From Butyrivibrio sp. AC2005 (GTDB taxonomy: Bacteria > Bacillota > Clostridia > Lachnospirales > Lachnospiraceae), in the NCBI RefSeq assembly GCF_000424145.1, contig NZ_AUJI01000019.1:53516-117515 (forward strand): a stretch of DNA of 64,000 bases, read 5' to 3'. The notes beneath the pieces were generated by a model. It was not told the DNA's origin. It did not search any database and saw only the letters and a program-made list of their open reading frames with translations. Within the stretch, counting starts at the first letter, position 1; each line of letters starts with the position of its first letter. Below, one piece after another: positions 8,387 through 17,533 of this stretch. The position numbers were made by a program, and so were the translations under genes.

Positions 8387-8465
8387 GCGTGAAATGCAGA
8401 GCCATTTAACGCAAAAATCAAGATGCAGAGCTATCTCCCTCACCGTCTGGGATTGGAGAAGAGGT

Positions 8466-9011
8466 ATGAAAAAAAGTAACTATCTGCTTAGGATGGTGAT
8501 GCTTGCCATGTTTGTGGCGTTGGGAGTTGTCATATCACCAATACTAAGAGTTGAGGGCATGTGTCCGATGGCACATCTCATCAACATCACCTGCGCGGTT
8601 TTCATGGGACCCGCATATGCGCTTCTTTGCGCACTTCTGATTGGCATTATCAGGATGCTTGTCATGGGAATTCCGCCCCTTGCTCTTACAGGGGCAGTTT
8701 TCGGAGCAACTCTTTCGGGAGTTTTCTACAAATTATCCAAAGGAAAAATAATTGCAGCTGTTCTGGGAGAAGTCATAGGAACCGGTCTTATCGGTTCTAT
8801 CGTATCTTATCCAGTGATGACGTACCTTTGGGGGAAAGAAGGACTTACCTGGTTTTTCTATGTCCCTTCATTCATTATGGGTACGCTCATAGGTGGAAGT
8901 ATTGCGTTTTTGCTGCTGATAAGACTTCAGGCAGCAGGTGTGTTATCTAAGATCCAAAACGCACTTAAGGACATTGATACTACAAAAGATGATAAGGAAA
9001 CGGTGGCATAA
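8466..9011 (+). CDS. thiW: ThiW, ECF-type S component for thiazole/thiamine precursor uptake
   Basis: This 181-residue membrane protein has about five hydrophobic segments. It matches ThiW by MLAMFVALGVVISPI, HLINITCAVFMGPAYAL and IRMLVMGIPPLAL. ThiW is the predicted hydroxyethylthiazole-specific S component that works with a shared ECF energising module, which is not in this window. The ATG at 8466 is chosen because GAGAAGAGG precedes it; a longer frame from 8304 would start inside the riboswitch. Its stop abuts the thiM ATG, which supports thiazole salvage. Confidence 0.9.
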   Translation: MKKSNYLLRMVMLAMFVALGVVISPILRVEGMCPMAHLINITCAVFMGPAYALLCALLIGIIRMLVMGIPPLALTGAVFGATLSGVFYKLSKGKIIAAVLGEVIGTGLIGSIVSYPVMTYLWGKEGLTWFFYVPSFIMGTLIGGSIAFLLLIRLQAAGVLSKIQNALKDIDTTKDDKETVA

Positions 9012-9947
9012 ATGGCAGAGCTGATCCATTGTATTACAAATCCGATTTCAATGATGCAATGTGCAAATTCAGTACTGGCACTTGGAGCAAAGCCAATTAT
9101 GGCAGAGCATCCTTTGGAGGTGGGTGAAATAACATCGACAGCGTCGGCCCTTGTGTTAAATGTGGGTAATATATCGGACAGCAGAATGGAAGCCATGAGA
9201 ATTTCTTTTGAAGTGGCTATGAAAAAAGGGATTCCGGTGGTGATAGATGCTGTTGGCGTAGCGTGCTCAAAGCTAAGGAGAGATTTTGTAATTGATTTAC
9301 TAAGACTCCATGTAGAGACTGAAGAAAAAACATTTGATAAGTTGTTGGACAGTAAATGCAGATACCTTTCTGAAAGCATAAAGAATAAGGCCTTTTATGA
9401 GAAGCAAAGAGTCCGCCCACAGGTAAGGTTACTTCTTCTTAAAGGCAATTATTCGGAGATAAAGGCACTTGCAGAATCTTCCTACAAGGGAAAGGGTGTT
9501 GACGCTGATGTAAGTCTTGATGTGAGGGAGATAGATGATATAGCCCTTACGCTCTCTAAGCGCTATAAATCCGTGATTCTTGCGACCGGTGCAAAGGACA
9601 TCATTGTAGATAGAGAGCGGACATTTTTCATAAGTAATGGTAATCCCATGATGGGACAGATTACCGGAACAGGATGCATGCTTGGAGCAATCTGCGCGAC
9701 ATTTTTATCAAAGGTACCCTGTGTAGGATCAGTGATTAAGGCTTGCGGGTTCTTCGGAATTGCCGGTGAGATTGCTTATGAAAAGCTCTCGGGAAAAGAA
9801 GAAATTGCAGGCGAAATTGCTTATGAAAGTCTTCCGGAAAAAGAAGGAAAAGTCGGAAGCGGAAGCTTTCTGGTGGAGCTTTTAAATGAAATCTCTCTCA
9901 TGGACGAGGAGAAGACGGTGGCGATGATAAAGGTTGAAACAGCTTAG
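9012..9947 (+). CDS. thiM: Hydroxyethylthiazole kinase with an internal insertion
   Basis: It phosphorylates hydroxyethylthiazole for thiamine salvage. Family motifs are HCITNPISMMQCANSVLALG, PIMAEHP, VIDAVGVACSKLRRD and GTGCMLGA near the C terminus. At 311 residues it exceeds the usual 265-275. About 40 extra, charged residues lie at roughly 98-140, before LLLKGNYSEIKAL. A short in-frame duplication (GEIAYEKLSGKEEIA / GEIAYESLPEKEGKV) sits near the end. The ATG follows the thiW stop with no gap, so translation is coupled. Confidence 0.92.
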   Translation: MAELIHCITNPISMMQCANSVLALGAKPIMAEHPLEVGEITSTASALVLNVGNISDSRMEAMRISFEVAMKKGIPVVIDAVGVACSKLRRDFVIDLLRLHVETEEKTFDKLLDSKCRYLSESIKNKAFYEKQRVRPQVRLLLLKGNYSEIKALAESSYKGKGVDADVSLDVREIDDIALTLSKRYKSVILATGAKDIIVDRERTFFISNGNPMMGQITGTGCMLGAICATFLSKVPCVGSVIKACGFFGIAGEIAYEKLSGKEEIAGEIAYESLPEKEGKVGSGSFLVELLNEISLMDEEKTVAMIKVETA

Positions 9948-9959
9948 TTGGAGGAATAG

Positions 9960-10598
9960 GTGAAGAATTTAGAAGAAAAATTGAGATTATACCTTGTTAC
10001 TAACAGCGATGGTTTGGAGGAGTCTGTTTTCCTAAGAAAAATAGAAGAGGCTATAAAAGGTGGTGTCACCATCGTGCAGATACGTGAAAAAGACAGAAGT
10101 ACCAGGGAGTATATCGAACTCGCGACAAAGGTTCATGAGATAACAAGGCGTTATGATGTTCCACTTATTGTGGATGACAGAATTGATGTTGCGATGGCGG
10201 TTGGTGCTGAGGGCGTGCATCTTGGACAGAGTGATATGCCTGTGAAAATGGCAAGGGATATTCTCGGTGAAAATGTGATAATCGGCGCTACTACAAAGAC
10301 TGTGGAACAGGCGAGAGAAGCCTATGAGAGCGGAGCAGATTACCTCGGAGTTGGTGCGATTTATCCTACGACGACCAAGGTGAAAACAGTGCTTACTTCA
10401 GTGGATACCTTAAAGGATATTTGTGCTTCGGCTCCTATTCCGGCTAACGCAATCGGAGGGCTTGCGAAGGACAATCTGCAGATTTTGAAAGGCGCTCCTG
10501 TTGCAGGGATATGCGTTGTGTCCGCAATTATGAAAGCTGAGGATACAAAGGAGGCAGCAGCCGGACTTCGCAGGGCTTATGAAGAGTTGGCTGTGTGA
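9960..10598 (+). CDS. thiE: Thiamine-phosphate synthase
   Basis: It joins HMP-PP and thiazole phosphate to give thiamine phosphate. The 212-residue TIM barrel shows VTIVQIREKD, PLIVDDRIDVA, GAEGVHLGQSDMP, DYLGVGAIYPTTTK and ANAIGGLAKDN. The start is a GTG at 9960 with GGAGGA 6 bases before it. It is the third gene of the TPP-regulated operon, and a partly overlapping longer reading of thiD begins in its last codons. Confidence 0.95.
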   Translation: MKNLEEKLRLYLVTNSDGLEESVFLRKIEEAIKGGVTIVQIREKDRSTREYIELATKVHEITRRYDVPLIVDDRIDVAMAVGAEGVHLGQSDMPVKMARDILGENVIIGATTKTVEQAREAYESGADYLGVGAIYPTTTKVKTVLTSVDTLKDICASAPIPANAIGGLAKDNLQILKGAPVAGICVVSAIMKAEDTKEAAAGLRRAYEELAV

Positions 10599-10671
10599 AA
10601 AACTAAAGATGCGAGAGCATTTGAAAGGGAAGAAATTGAAAGAAGATTTATCTGAAAATAGACAGGGCAGA

Positions 10672-11652
10672 ATGACTCAAAAAACTGTCCTAACAATTGC
10701 GGGAAGTGATTCCTCCGGCGGCGCAGGAATTCAGGCTGATTTAAAGACGATAGAAGCACACGGTCTATATGGGATGAGTGTGATAACAGCACTGACAGCC
10801 CAAAATACATTGGGTATTACAGGGATTATGCCAATCAATCCTGAGTTTGTCGCAAAACAGCTTGATGCTGTTTGCAGCGATATATTGCCGGATGCAGTGA
10901 AGATTGGAATGCTTCCGGATGCCGGTGTAATGAGCGCTGTTGCTGATGCAATAGATAAATATGAATTGAAAAATGTTGTGTTGGATCCGGTTCTTAGTTC
11001 CACCTCAGGAACCCATTTTTCAGGAAAAGAAGCGTTGGAATATATGAAAGAAGAACTGTTTCCAAGAAGCATGATTATTACACCTAATATTCCGGAGGCG
11101 GAGATTTTGAGGAGAGATAAGGGGATTTCTTCAAGAGAAGATATGGTTGAAGCAGCGAAATATCTTGCTGAAAGATATGGCAGTAACGTGCTTTTAAAGG
11201 GCGGACACAGTAATTTTGATAATGATATAGCAGCAGATTTGTTGTATTACGTTCTTGATTATGACCACATTGGCCCGGAGATGTTTAAAGCAACTGAGCC
11301 TGCGAGTTCTGATAATACAGAAACAATGTATGATAGCATCAGAAAAGTAAAGGTTATAAGCGACGGATTTGCTCAAAATGATTTCCGTTTTAATGAGATA
11401 AGGTTGGAGTCCAAGCGTTACTCTTGGCTAATTGGAAAACGTTTCAATAATCCGAATACCCATGGGACAGGGTGTACTTTCTCCAGTGCCATAGCCTGCG
11501 AACTTGCTAAGGGGCTTGACCTTGAGCAGGCAGTTAAAGAAGCCAAGCTTTATATAGGAAAATGCATTGAAGCGGGGCTGAATATTGGACATGGCAGAGG
11601 CCCGCTATTACATGCTGTTGTGTCTGTGACGGATAAGAATTTCACTTTATGA
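10672..11652 (+). CDS. thiD: Hydroxymethylpyrimidine (phosphate) kinase, enlarged
   Basis: It phosphorylates HMP and HMP-P. The N terminus VLTIAGSDSSGGAGIQADLKT, the DPVLSSTSG loop, ITPNIPEAEIL, VLLKGGHS and HGTGCTFSSAIA identify the ribokinase-like ThiD fold. At 326 residues it exceeds the usual 265 or so; about 45 extra residues sit at roughly 190-240, before the GTGCTFS motif. The start is uncertain: the ATG at 10672 gives the canonical N terminus but a weak ribosome site, while in-frame ATGs at 10609 and 10579 (inside thiE) are possible. Confidence 0.92.
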   Translation: MTQKTVLTIAGSDSSGGAGIQADLKTIEAHGLYGMSVITALTAQNTLGITGIMPINPEFVAKQLDAVCSDILPDAVKIGMLPDAGVMSAVADAIDKYELKNVVLDPVLSSTSGTHFSGKEALEYMKEELFPRSMIITPNIPEAEILRRDKGISSREDMVEAAKYLAERYGSNVLLKGGHSNFDNDIAADLLYYVLDYDHIGPEMFKATEPASSDNTETMYDSIRKVKVISDGFAQNDFRFNEIRLESKRYSWLIGKRFNNPNTHGTGCTFSSAIACELAKGLDLEQAVKEAKLYIGKCIEAGLNIGHGRGPLLHAVVSVTDKNFTL

Positions 11653-12290
11653 AAGCATGGTGCAACAAGATGCCATTTTGTGAAGAAAGTCAGAAAATTA
11701 TAGTTTTCGGACTGATATTAAATTTATTTAGCCCAATTTCTACCTTTTGAGTCCTATTGACGTAACCTGATTTTGGGTGTTATGCCACCACAAGAAAAAT
11801 GGAATTGTTGACGTAATGACTAACGAAATATAAGTAAGATATTTAAGAGAATTGTTACTTGTATTACGTCGAAAATTCTACACAACCCACTGTAGACTGA
11901 AAAAATTGTTGGTAAAGACTTTTCAAATTTCATAGTTATGGGATTTCTCCGGAAAAATACGTCAAAACACAGAAAAATAAGAGACTGACATAACGAGTAC
12001 GAAATAACGTAAATTTTTCAAAAATGATATTAGCCCAAAATTATGTGAAGAAGGAAAATAGACTGAAAAAACAAAAAACTAAGTGAAAATCAAATTTAAA
12101 AACTAAAAAACATGACTTAATAAGCGAAAAAACATAAAAGTAAAACGGAAAAACAAAATAATAAAACAAAAAGCAAAGACAAAAAGCAAAGACAAAAAGG
12201 AAAGACAAAAAGTAAAAACAATAAAGCAAAAAAACAACAATCTAAAAACACCTAAACAAACATAATAAATACATTAAGGAGACAATAAAA
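11653..12290 (+). other. 638-bp non-coding leader between thiD and thiC
   Basis: No gene is supported here. The first part contains words that recur in the gap at 53280-53660 (TTAGCCCAA, TGACGTAA, TAGACTGAAAA, ATTGTTGG). The second part (about 12050-12290) is extremely A-rich on the plus strand with hardly any T. No CTGAGA thi-box is seen, so unlike thiW this gene has no visible TPP riboswitch. AAGGAGA before the thiC ATG is a good ribosome site. Confidence 0.6.
12168..12219 (+). repeat. Four-fold 13-bp tandem repeat in the thiC leader
   Basis: AAAAAGCAAAGAC occurs twice exactly (12168, 12181), then with changes at 12194 (GGAAAGAC) and 12207 (GTAAAAAC). It lies 70-120 bases before the thiC ATG in an unstructured A-rich leader. 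Confidence 0.8.
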
Positions 12291-13595
12291 ATGAGCAATT
12301 ACGCAACTCAGATGGAAGCAGCAAGAAAAGGAATTATAACCCCACAGATGGAGAAAGTTGCAAGGGATGAGTATAGAACCCCTGAAGAGATAAGGGAGCT
12401 TGTGGCAAAGGGGCAGGTTGCAATATGTGCAAATAAGAATCACAAGTGTATAGATGTAAAGGGTGTAGGCTCGATGCTGCGTACAAAAATCAATGTAAAC
12501 TTAGGTGTGTCAAGGGATTGCAAAGATTACAATATCGAGATGGAAAAGGTAATGGCTGCGGTAAATATGGGCGCGGATGCAATCATGGATTTATCTTCTC
12601 ATGGTAATACACAGCCTTTTAGAAAAAAGCTTGTGGAGGAGTGTCCGGTAATGCTTGGGACTGTGCCGGTGTACGACAGCGTCATTCATTATCAGAGAGA
12701 CTTGGCGGAACTGACAGCTAAGGACTTTATAGATGTAATAAGACTTCATGCAGAGGACGGAGTGGACTTCGTGACACTTCACTGCGGTATTACAAGGAAA
12801 ACCATTGAGCAGATTAAAAAGCACAAGAGAAAAATGAATATCGTATCCCGTGGAGGTTCGCTTGTGTTTGCATGGATGAGCATGACAGGGGAAGAGAATC
12901 CTTTCTATGAATATTATGATGAGATTCTTGATATCTGCAGAGAATATGATGTGACCATATCACTTGGGGATGCCTGCAGACCCGGATGTCTTGCGGATGC
13001 CAGTGATGTATGTCAGATTGAGGAGCTTGTGAGACTTGGAGAACTCACGAAAAGAGCATGGGCAAAGGATGTTCAGGTAATGGTTGAAGGCCCCGGCCAC
13101 ATGCCCATGGACCAGATTGAGGCGAACATGAAAATTCAGCAGACAATCTGCATGGGAGCTCCTTTTTATGTACTGGGACCTCTTGTTACCGATATTGCAC
13201 CCGGGTATGATCACATCACTTCTGCAATTGGCGGAGCAATCGCAGGTGCTGCCGGTGCAGCTTTCCTATGCTATGTGACTCCTGCTGAGCACCTGGCTCT
13301 TCCCAATGTTGATGATGTTAAGCAGGGAATCATAGCATCAAGAATTGCAGCTCATGCGGCTGATATCGCAAAGAAAATTCCTCATGCCATGGATATTGAT
13401 AATGAAATGGCTGACGCACGAAAAGAGTTCGACTGGGAGAAGCAGTGGGAATGCGCACTTGACCCTGAGACAGCAAAGTCAATCAGGGCTGACAGAGCAC
13501 CGGAATTTGATGATACCTGCTCAATGTGCGGCAAGTTCTGTGCGGTTCGCAGCATGAACAAAGCACTTGCAGGAGAATATATTGATATACTGTAA
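12291..13595 (+). CDS. thiC: Phosphomethylpyrimidine synthase (radical SAM)
   Basis: It converts aminoimidazole ribotide to HMP-P. The 434-residue protein, the usual length for the short bacterial form, contains [54 protein letters not shown] and [11 protein letters not shown]. The C-terminal cluster motif CSMCGKFC matches CX2CX4C once the downstream Cys is counted. It stands alone behind its own leader rather than in the thiW operon. Confidence 0.97.
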   Translation: MSNYATQMEAARKGIITPQMEKVARDEYRTPEEIRELVAKGQVAICANKNHKCIDVKGVGSMLRTKINVNLGVSRDCKDYNIEMEKVMAAVNMGADAIMDLSSHGNTQPFRKKLVEECPVMLGTVPVYDSVIHYQRDLAELTAKDFIDVIRLHAEDGVDFVTLHCGITRKTIEQIKKHKRKMNIVSRGGSLVFAWMSMTGEENPFYEYYDEILDICREYDVTISLGDACRPGCLADASDVCQIEELVRLGELTKRAWAKDVQVMVEGPGHMPMDQIEANMKIQQTICMGAPFYVLGPLVTDIAPGYDHITSAIGGAIAGAAGAAFLCYVTPAEHLALPNVDDVKQGIIASRIAAHAADIAKKIPHAMDIDNEMADARKEFDWEKQWECALDPETAKSIRADRAPEFDDTCSMCGKFCAVRSMNKALAGEYIDIL

Positions 13596-13723
13596 GCAAA
13601 TATAATTACAGATGGAAAAAGATTAAGTGATATTATAAAATAATTAGGTAGATTATTTCATAATCTGCAAGGGGATTTTCTAAAGAGGGGAACTATATTA
13701 TCCAAAGGGAGAAAAGGGGAAGT

Positions 13724-14773
13724 ATGAAGAAAGTTACCAGGTTTTTATCACTTATGGTGGCTGTCGCTCTGACGGTCATCTCTTTTCACAGTACAGATTT
13801 ATCAGTAAGCAGCGTAAGCGCTAAGGGCGAGAATTATCTTGATCCGATCATGATTCCGATTAATTCGACTTATCAATTATCAGCAACTGATGGGAATGGA
13901 GCTATATGGTATGCATTTGATCTTCCGCAGGATGGTGATTTAAAAGTAACCATAACAGGTGAAGTTTTTATTGATAAATTCACCACGGATCATAACTGGA
14001 TCAGGAGTTGGGACAGTGTTCATAAAAATGAACCGTTTGTAAGTCATTTTTCAGCAGCAGCAGGAAGACATTATTTGAAATTGCATGCTGATGATAGTAA
14101 TTCGAAGGTAAAGATAGAGTTTTCAGGCTACGGCTTTAAGGATGCCTTCGAAGATGAGTATGAGAATCCCATTACTTATGTGCCCGGAACAGAGAACAAT
14201 AATGTAGTTTCATATGCTGATCCGATAGATTGGTACAAATTCGAAATTCCTGAAAATGGTAAGTACAAGATCAGCTATATTGCAAATACCGGTCAGTTCA
14301 AGTTTTATATAATGGATTCCGACTTAAAGGACTATTGGTCTGATGTACCTGTTTCCGGAAATGAGCTTCACACAAGCACAGCGTATTTCGTAGGCGGAAC
14401 ATACTATATTAAAATTGAGGGTGACTATGCCTCAAAGTATAAGTTCAATATTGAAAGACAGGGAATCAATCCGACAACTATCAGGAAGATCAAGTCCAAT
14501 AAAAAGGGACAGGCAGAAGTTAAGTTTAAGTGTGTGGATAATGTGAATGGCTACCAGATTCGTTATTCAACCAGAAAAGACTTTACAGGCAATGTTAAGA
14601 CCAAGGAGGTCAGCAGTTCTTCCTACAGTCAGCCAAAGAGCATGACGGCAACCTTGAAGAAGTTAAAGCGTCACAAGAACTACTATGTTCAGATAAGAAC
14701 CTTTGAGAAGAGTAGTTCAGGGAATTACTATTTTTCAGACTGGTCAAAGGTGAAAAAAGTCAGAGTGAAATGA
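13724..14773 (+). CDS. Secreted protein with two PPC-like sandwiches and a fibronectin-type C-terminal domain
   Basis: This 349-residue protein has a signal peptide (MKKVTRFLSLMVAVALTVIS, cleavage near VSA-KGE). Two similar beta-rich modules follow (about 40-140 and 150-245). Their WYAFDLPQDGDLKVTI and DWYKFEIPENGKYKIS strands resemble bacterial pre-peptidase C-terminal domains. The last 95 residues (GYQIRYSTRKDFTGNVKTK, YYVQIRTF, SDWSKVKKVRV) look like the fibronectin-type tail common in Lachnospiraceae exported proteins. No catalytic residues are evident. It is a single-gene unit with a terminator right after it. The role is unknown, probably cell-surface. Confidence 0.8.
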   Translation: MKKVTRFLSLMVAVALTVISFHSTDLSVSSVSAKGENYLDPIMIPINSTYQLSATDGNGAIWYAFDLPQDGDLKVTITGEVFIDKFTTDHNWIRSWDSVHKNEPFVSHFSAAAGRHYLKLHADDSNSKVKIEFSGYGFKDAFEDEYENPITYVPGTENNNVVSYADPIDWYKFEIPENGKYKISYIANTGQFKFYIMDSDLKDYWSDVPVSGNELHTSTAYFVGGTYYIKIEGDYASKYKFNIERQGINPTTIRKIKSNKKGQAEVKFKCVDNVNGYQIRYSTRKDFTGNVKTKEVSSSSYSQPKSMTATLKKLKRHKNYYVQIRTFEKSSSGNYYFSDWSKVKKVRVK

Positions 14774-14783
14774 TAATCAAAAA

Positions 14784-14816
14784 GCCGCACAGCAGATTTG
14801 TTGTGCGGTTCTTTAT
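14784..14816 (+). terminator. Rho-independent terminator
   Basis: CCGCAC-(AGCAGATTTGTT)-GTGCGG is followed by TTCTTTATTT, 11 bases after the stop of the secreted protein. Confidence 0.8.
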
Positions 14817-15107
14817 TTCATGGCTTTCTATGAAATAAAAATTGCTCAGCGAGAATGCCATAAGCGACAGTCTTTCTTATGTATGACTTTCTCATGGTTA
14901 ATTGGCTGGGATTGATTATGAAAAAATGCCCATTTTTCTGTAAAAATGCATATATTTCTGCTATAATTCAGTTTGGTAAAAAAGAATTATCTATAATTGA
15001 ATGGATGTTTAGTGTAACTGTTTAGTATAAAAAACTATACTAGCGTCCGGGATAGGATGACTGTGAAATTATTCTATCCGGTGAATTAAATTTGTAAGGA
15101 GTTAAAA
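14817..15107 (+). promoter_or_regulatory. cysS leader region with two hairpins
   Basis: A TATAAT at 14962-14967 with a weak -35 may be the promoter. Two hairpins follow: TAGTATA (15023) with TATACTA (15036), and CCGGGATAG (15047) with CTATCCGG (15074-15081). No T-box specifier or antiterminator consensus was recognised and neither hairpin has a T-run, so cysS control is not obvious. AAGGAG precedes the ATG. Confidence 0.4.
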
Positions 15108-16667
15108 ATGGCACATAAGTTCAGTTTTTACAATACTCTCTCCAGAACAATCGAAGAGTTTATACCAAACGAAGAGGGCAAGGTTTCCATGTATACCTGT
15201 GGACCTACAGTTTACCACTTCGCACATATAGGTAATATCCGCACATACATCATGCAGGATGCGCTTATCAAGGCACTTGAATATTGTGGCTATGATGTTA
15301 AGCGTGTAATGAATATCACTGATGTCGGCCATCTTTCATCGGATGCTGACACAGGTGAAGATAAGATGCTTGCAGGTGCTAAGCGTGAGCACAAGACAGT
15401 AATGGAGATTGCTGATTTTTATACTAAGGCATTCTTCAAGGATTTCGATGCTGTCGGAAATAAGCGTCCTGAGGTTATCGAGCCTGCAACCAACTGCATA
15501 CCTGAGTTCATTCACATGGTAGAGGTTCTTCTTGAGAAGGGTTATGCATATGTGGCAGGCGGAAATGTGTACTTTGATACCAGTAAGCTTGAGGACTACT
15601 ACGTATTTTCATCTGCTATAGAAAAAGAGCAGCTTGCAGTCGGTGTTCGTGACGATGTTGAAGAGGACACCGCTAAGAAGAATAAGACAGACTTTGTACT
15701 GTGGTTTACAAAATCAAAGTTCGAAGATCAGGCTCTTAAGTGGGACAGCCCCTGGGGTGTTGGTTATCCTGGCTGGCATATCGAGTGCTCATGCATTTCA
15801 ATGAAGCATCTTGGCGAATACATTGATATTCACTGCGGTGGTGTTGATAACATTTTCCCTCACCACACAAATGAAATTGCCCAGTCCGAGAGCTATCTTG
15901 GTCACAGATGGTGCAAATACTGGTTCCACTCAAATCACTTAAATGACAGAGCAGGGAAAATGAGTAAGTCCAAGGGAGCAGTTCTCACTGTTTCCGTTCT
16001 TCAGGAGAAGGGCTACGATCCCCTAGTTTACAGATTCTTCTGCCTGCAGTCACATTACAGAAAGCCTCTTGAGTTCTCCTTCGAGGTGCTTGATAACACA
16101 GTGACAGCCTACAATAACCTTGTTAAGAAGGTAGAGGCGCTGATTGGTTCTGATGAGAAGATAAAAGCAGCTGCTGAGAAGTTTAAGAACGAGAATGCAG
16201 GAAAGGCAAATGAAGGTGCCGGCAGCAATGAGACTTCATCAAGGGATGAGAAAAGCTTTGCTGAATTCCTTGAGGTTGTAAGAAACAGTTCTGATATAGA
16301 TAAGGACGTGGTAAAGGATTTTGAGGATAAATTTGCAGATGCAATTTCAAATGACCTCAACACTTCAATGGCAGTAACACTCCTTTATGATATCCTCAAG
16401 GCTGACACAAACGCAGTTACCAAGCTTGCTGTTGTAGACAGCTTTGACAAGGTTCTTTCACTTGATCTTATCGGACATGCACTTGCGGATGATTCTGCAG
16501 ATATCGATCCTGAGCTTGAAGCATTCATCAAGGATGCGATCGAGAGAAGAGCAGCTGCCAAGAAGGCAAAGGATTTTGCTACAGCAGATGCTATTCGCGA
16601 CGAGCTCCTTGCTAAGGGCGTAGAGATCAAGGACACACGCGAAGGTGTTAAGTGGTCATTGGTATAA
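15108..16667 (+). CDS. cysS: Cysteinyl-tRNA synthetase
   Basis: It charges tRNA-Cys. The class I signatures are present: HIGN at residues 40-43 and KMSKS in GKMSKSKG at about 286. The zinc ligands are the Cys in MYTCGPTVY, the Cys/His in WHIECSC, and FPHHTNEIAQSE. At 519 residues it is longer than usual (about 465) because a charged, low-complexity insertion (about 345-390, Asn/Glu/Ser rich) lies in the helical C-terminal part. It is a single gene ended by a strong terminator. Confidence 0.97.
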   Translation: MAHKFSFYNTLSRTIEEFIPNEEGKVSMYTCGPTVYHFAHIGNIRTYIMQDALIKALEYCGYDVKRVMNITDVGHLSSDADTGEDKMLAGAKREHKTVMEIADFYTKAFFKDFDAVGNKRPEVIEPATNCIPEFIHMVEVLLEKGYAYVAGGNVYFDTSKLEDYYVFSSAIEKEQLAVGVRDDVEEDTAKKNKTDFVLWFTKSKFEDQALKWDSPWGVGYPGWHIECSCISMKHLGEYIDIHCGGVDNIFPHHTNEIAQSESYLGHRWCKYWFHSNHLNDRAGKMSKSKGAVLTVSVLQEKGYDPLVYRFFCLQSHYRKPLEFSFEVLDNTVTAYNNLVKKVEALIGSDEKIKAAAEKFKNENAGKANEGAGSNETSSRDEKSFAEFLEVVRNSSDIDKDVVKDFEDKFADAISNDLNTSMAVTLLYDILKADTNAVTKLAVVDSFDKVLSLDLIGHALADDSADIDPELEAFIKDAIERRAAAKKAKDFATADAIRDELLAKGVEIKDTREGVKWSLV

Positions 16668-16682
16668 TAGATTTCATATTTT

Positions 16683-16737
16683 TACCGACCTTCAATAGTT
16701 AGACCTGTATATCTAACGATTGGGGGTCGGTATTTTT
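16683..16737 (+). terminator. Rho-independent terminator of cysS
   Basis: TACCGACCTTCAATAGTTAGA pairs over about 21 bases with 16712-16732 and is followed by five T. Confidence 0.85.
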
Positions 16738-16856
16738 ATGTATGAAAAAATAAAAATGCGAGCTGTTTTATGTTTTTTTACGGTGAATTCATCCGGATTT
16801 AATCGTTTTTTACAATATAGTAAGTGTCATGGGCTAGAATTAATGATGATATAAAA

Positions 16857-16897
16857 TAAAACAGGCACTGTGATTTTAAGTCACAATGCCTGTTTTT
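16857..16897. terminator. Terminator of metN-metI (minus), usable from both sides
   Basis: AACAGGCA-CTGTGA pairs with TCACAATGCCTGTT around a TTTTAAG loop, with A-rich and T-rich flanks on both sides. The metI stop is at its edge. Confidence 0.85.
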
Positions 16898-17533
16898 TTA
16901 GGACATCTTCTTGTACATGAAGTTTCCGAGCATCTGAATTGCCTGAACGAAAGCAATCAGTATGATTGAGCAGACAATAAGGTAGTCTGTCTTGTACTGC
17001 TGGTAACCATAGCGGATTGCGATATCACCGATACCGCCACCACCGACGGTTCCTGCCATTGCGGAGTAACCGATGAGCGAGATTACGAGGAGTACAATAC
17101 CGTTCAGCATTCGCGGAATTGATTCTTTTACATAAACACGAAGGAGAATCTGGAAGTTCGATGCGCCGAAGGATCTTGCAGCCTCGACAACTCCGGGATT
17201 CGTCTCACGAAGAGCGGATTCAAAAACCCTTGCGATGAAAGGGATTGCTGAAATTGTCAGCGGAACAATTGAAGCTGTTGTTCCGATTGATTTTCCAACA
17301 ACCATTCTTGTAAAAGGAATCAGAATTACCAACAGGATAATGAACGGAAAGCTTCTGAATACATTTACTATAAAACTCAGAACCTCGTAAACAAGCTTGT
17401 TGGGCTTAAGGCCGTCAGGTGCGGTCAATGTCAGGATTATTGCAGGGATAAATCCCAATACTACTGAAAAAAGTGTGGACCAGAAAACCATATAAAGGGT
17501 CTGGTTAAAAGCTTTTAAAATGATAGCTGTCAT
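16898..17533 (-). CDS. metI: Methionine ABC transporter permease
   Basis: This 211-residue inner-membrane protein has about five transmembrane segments. The permease EAA loop is visible as ARVFESALRETNPGVVEAARSFGAS, and MAGTVGGGGIGDIAIRYGYQ is characteristic of MetI. The start overlaps the metN stop by one base (TAATG), so translation is coupled. With MetN and MetQ it forms the high-affinity importer for methionine. Confidence 0.95.
   Translation of the reverse strand: MTAIILKAFNQTLYMVFWSTLFSVVLGFIPAIILTLTAPDGLKPNKLVYEVLSFIVNVFRSFPFIILLVILIPFTRMVVGKSIGTTASIVPLTISAIPFIARVFESALRETNPGVVEAARSFGASNFQILLRVYVKESIPRMLNGIVLLVISLIGYSAMAGTVGGGGIGDIAIRYGYQQYKTDYLIVCSIILIAFVQAIQMLGNFMYKKMS

Noticed and set aside
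8304..8465. Longer N terminus for ThiW
   Set aside because: The start would lie inside the TPP riboswitch; the ATG at 8466 has its own ribosome site and starts the hydrophobic protein correctly.
12041..12229. Minus-strand frame of 62 residues, almost only Phe, Leu, Cys and Tyr
   Set aside because: It is the complement of the A-rich thiC leader, a composition artefact.
14817..15107. T-box riboswitch for cysS
   Set aside because: No T-box consensus or terminator/antiterminator pair could be recognised in the leader.
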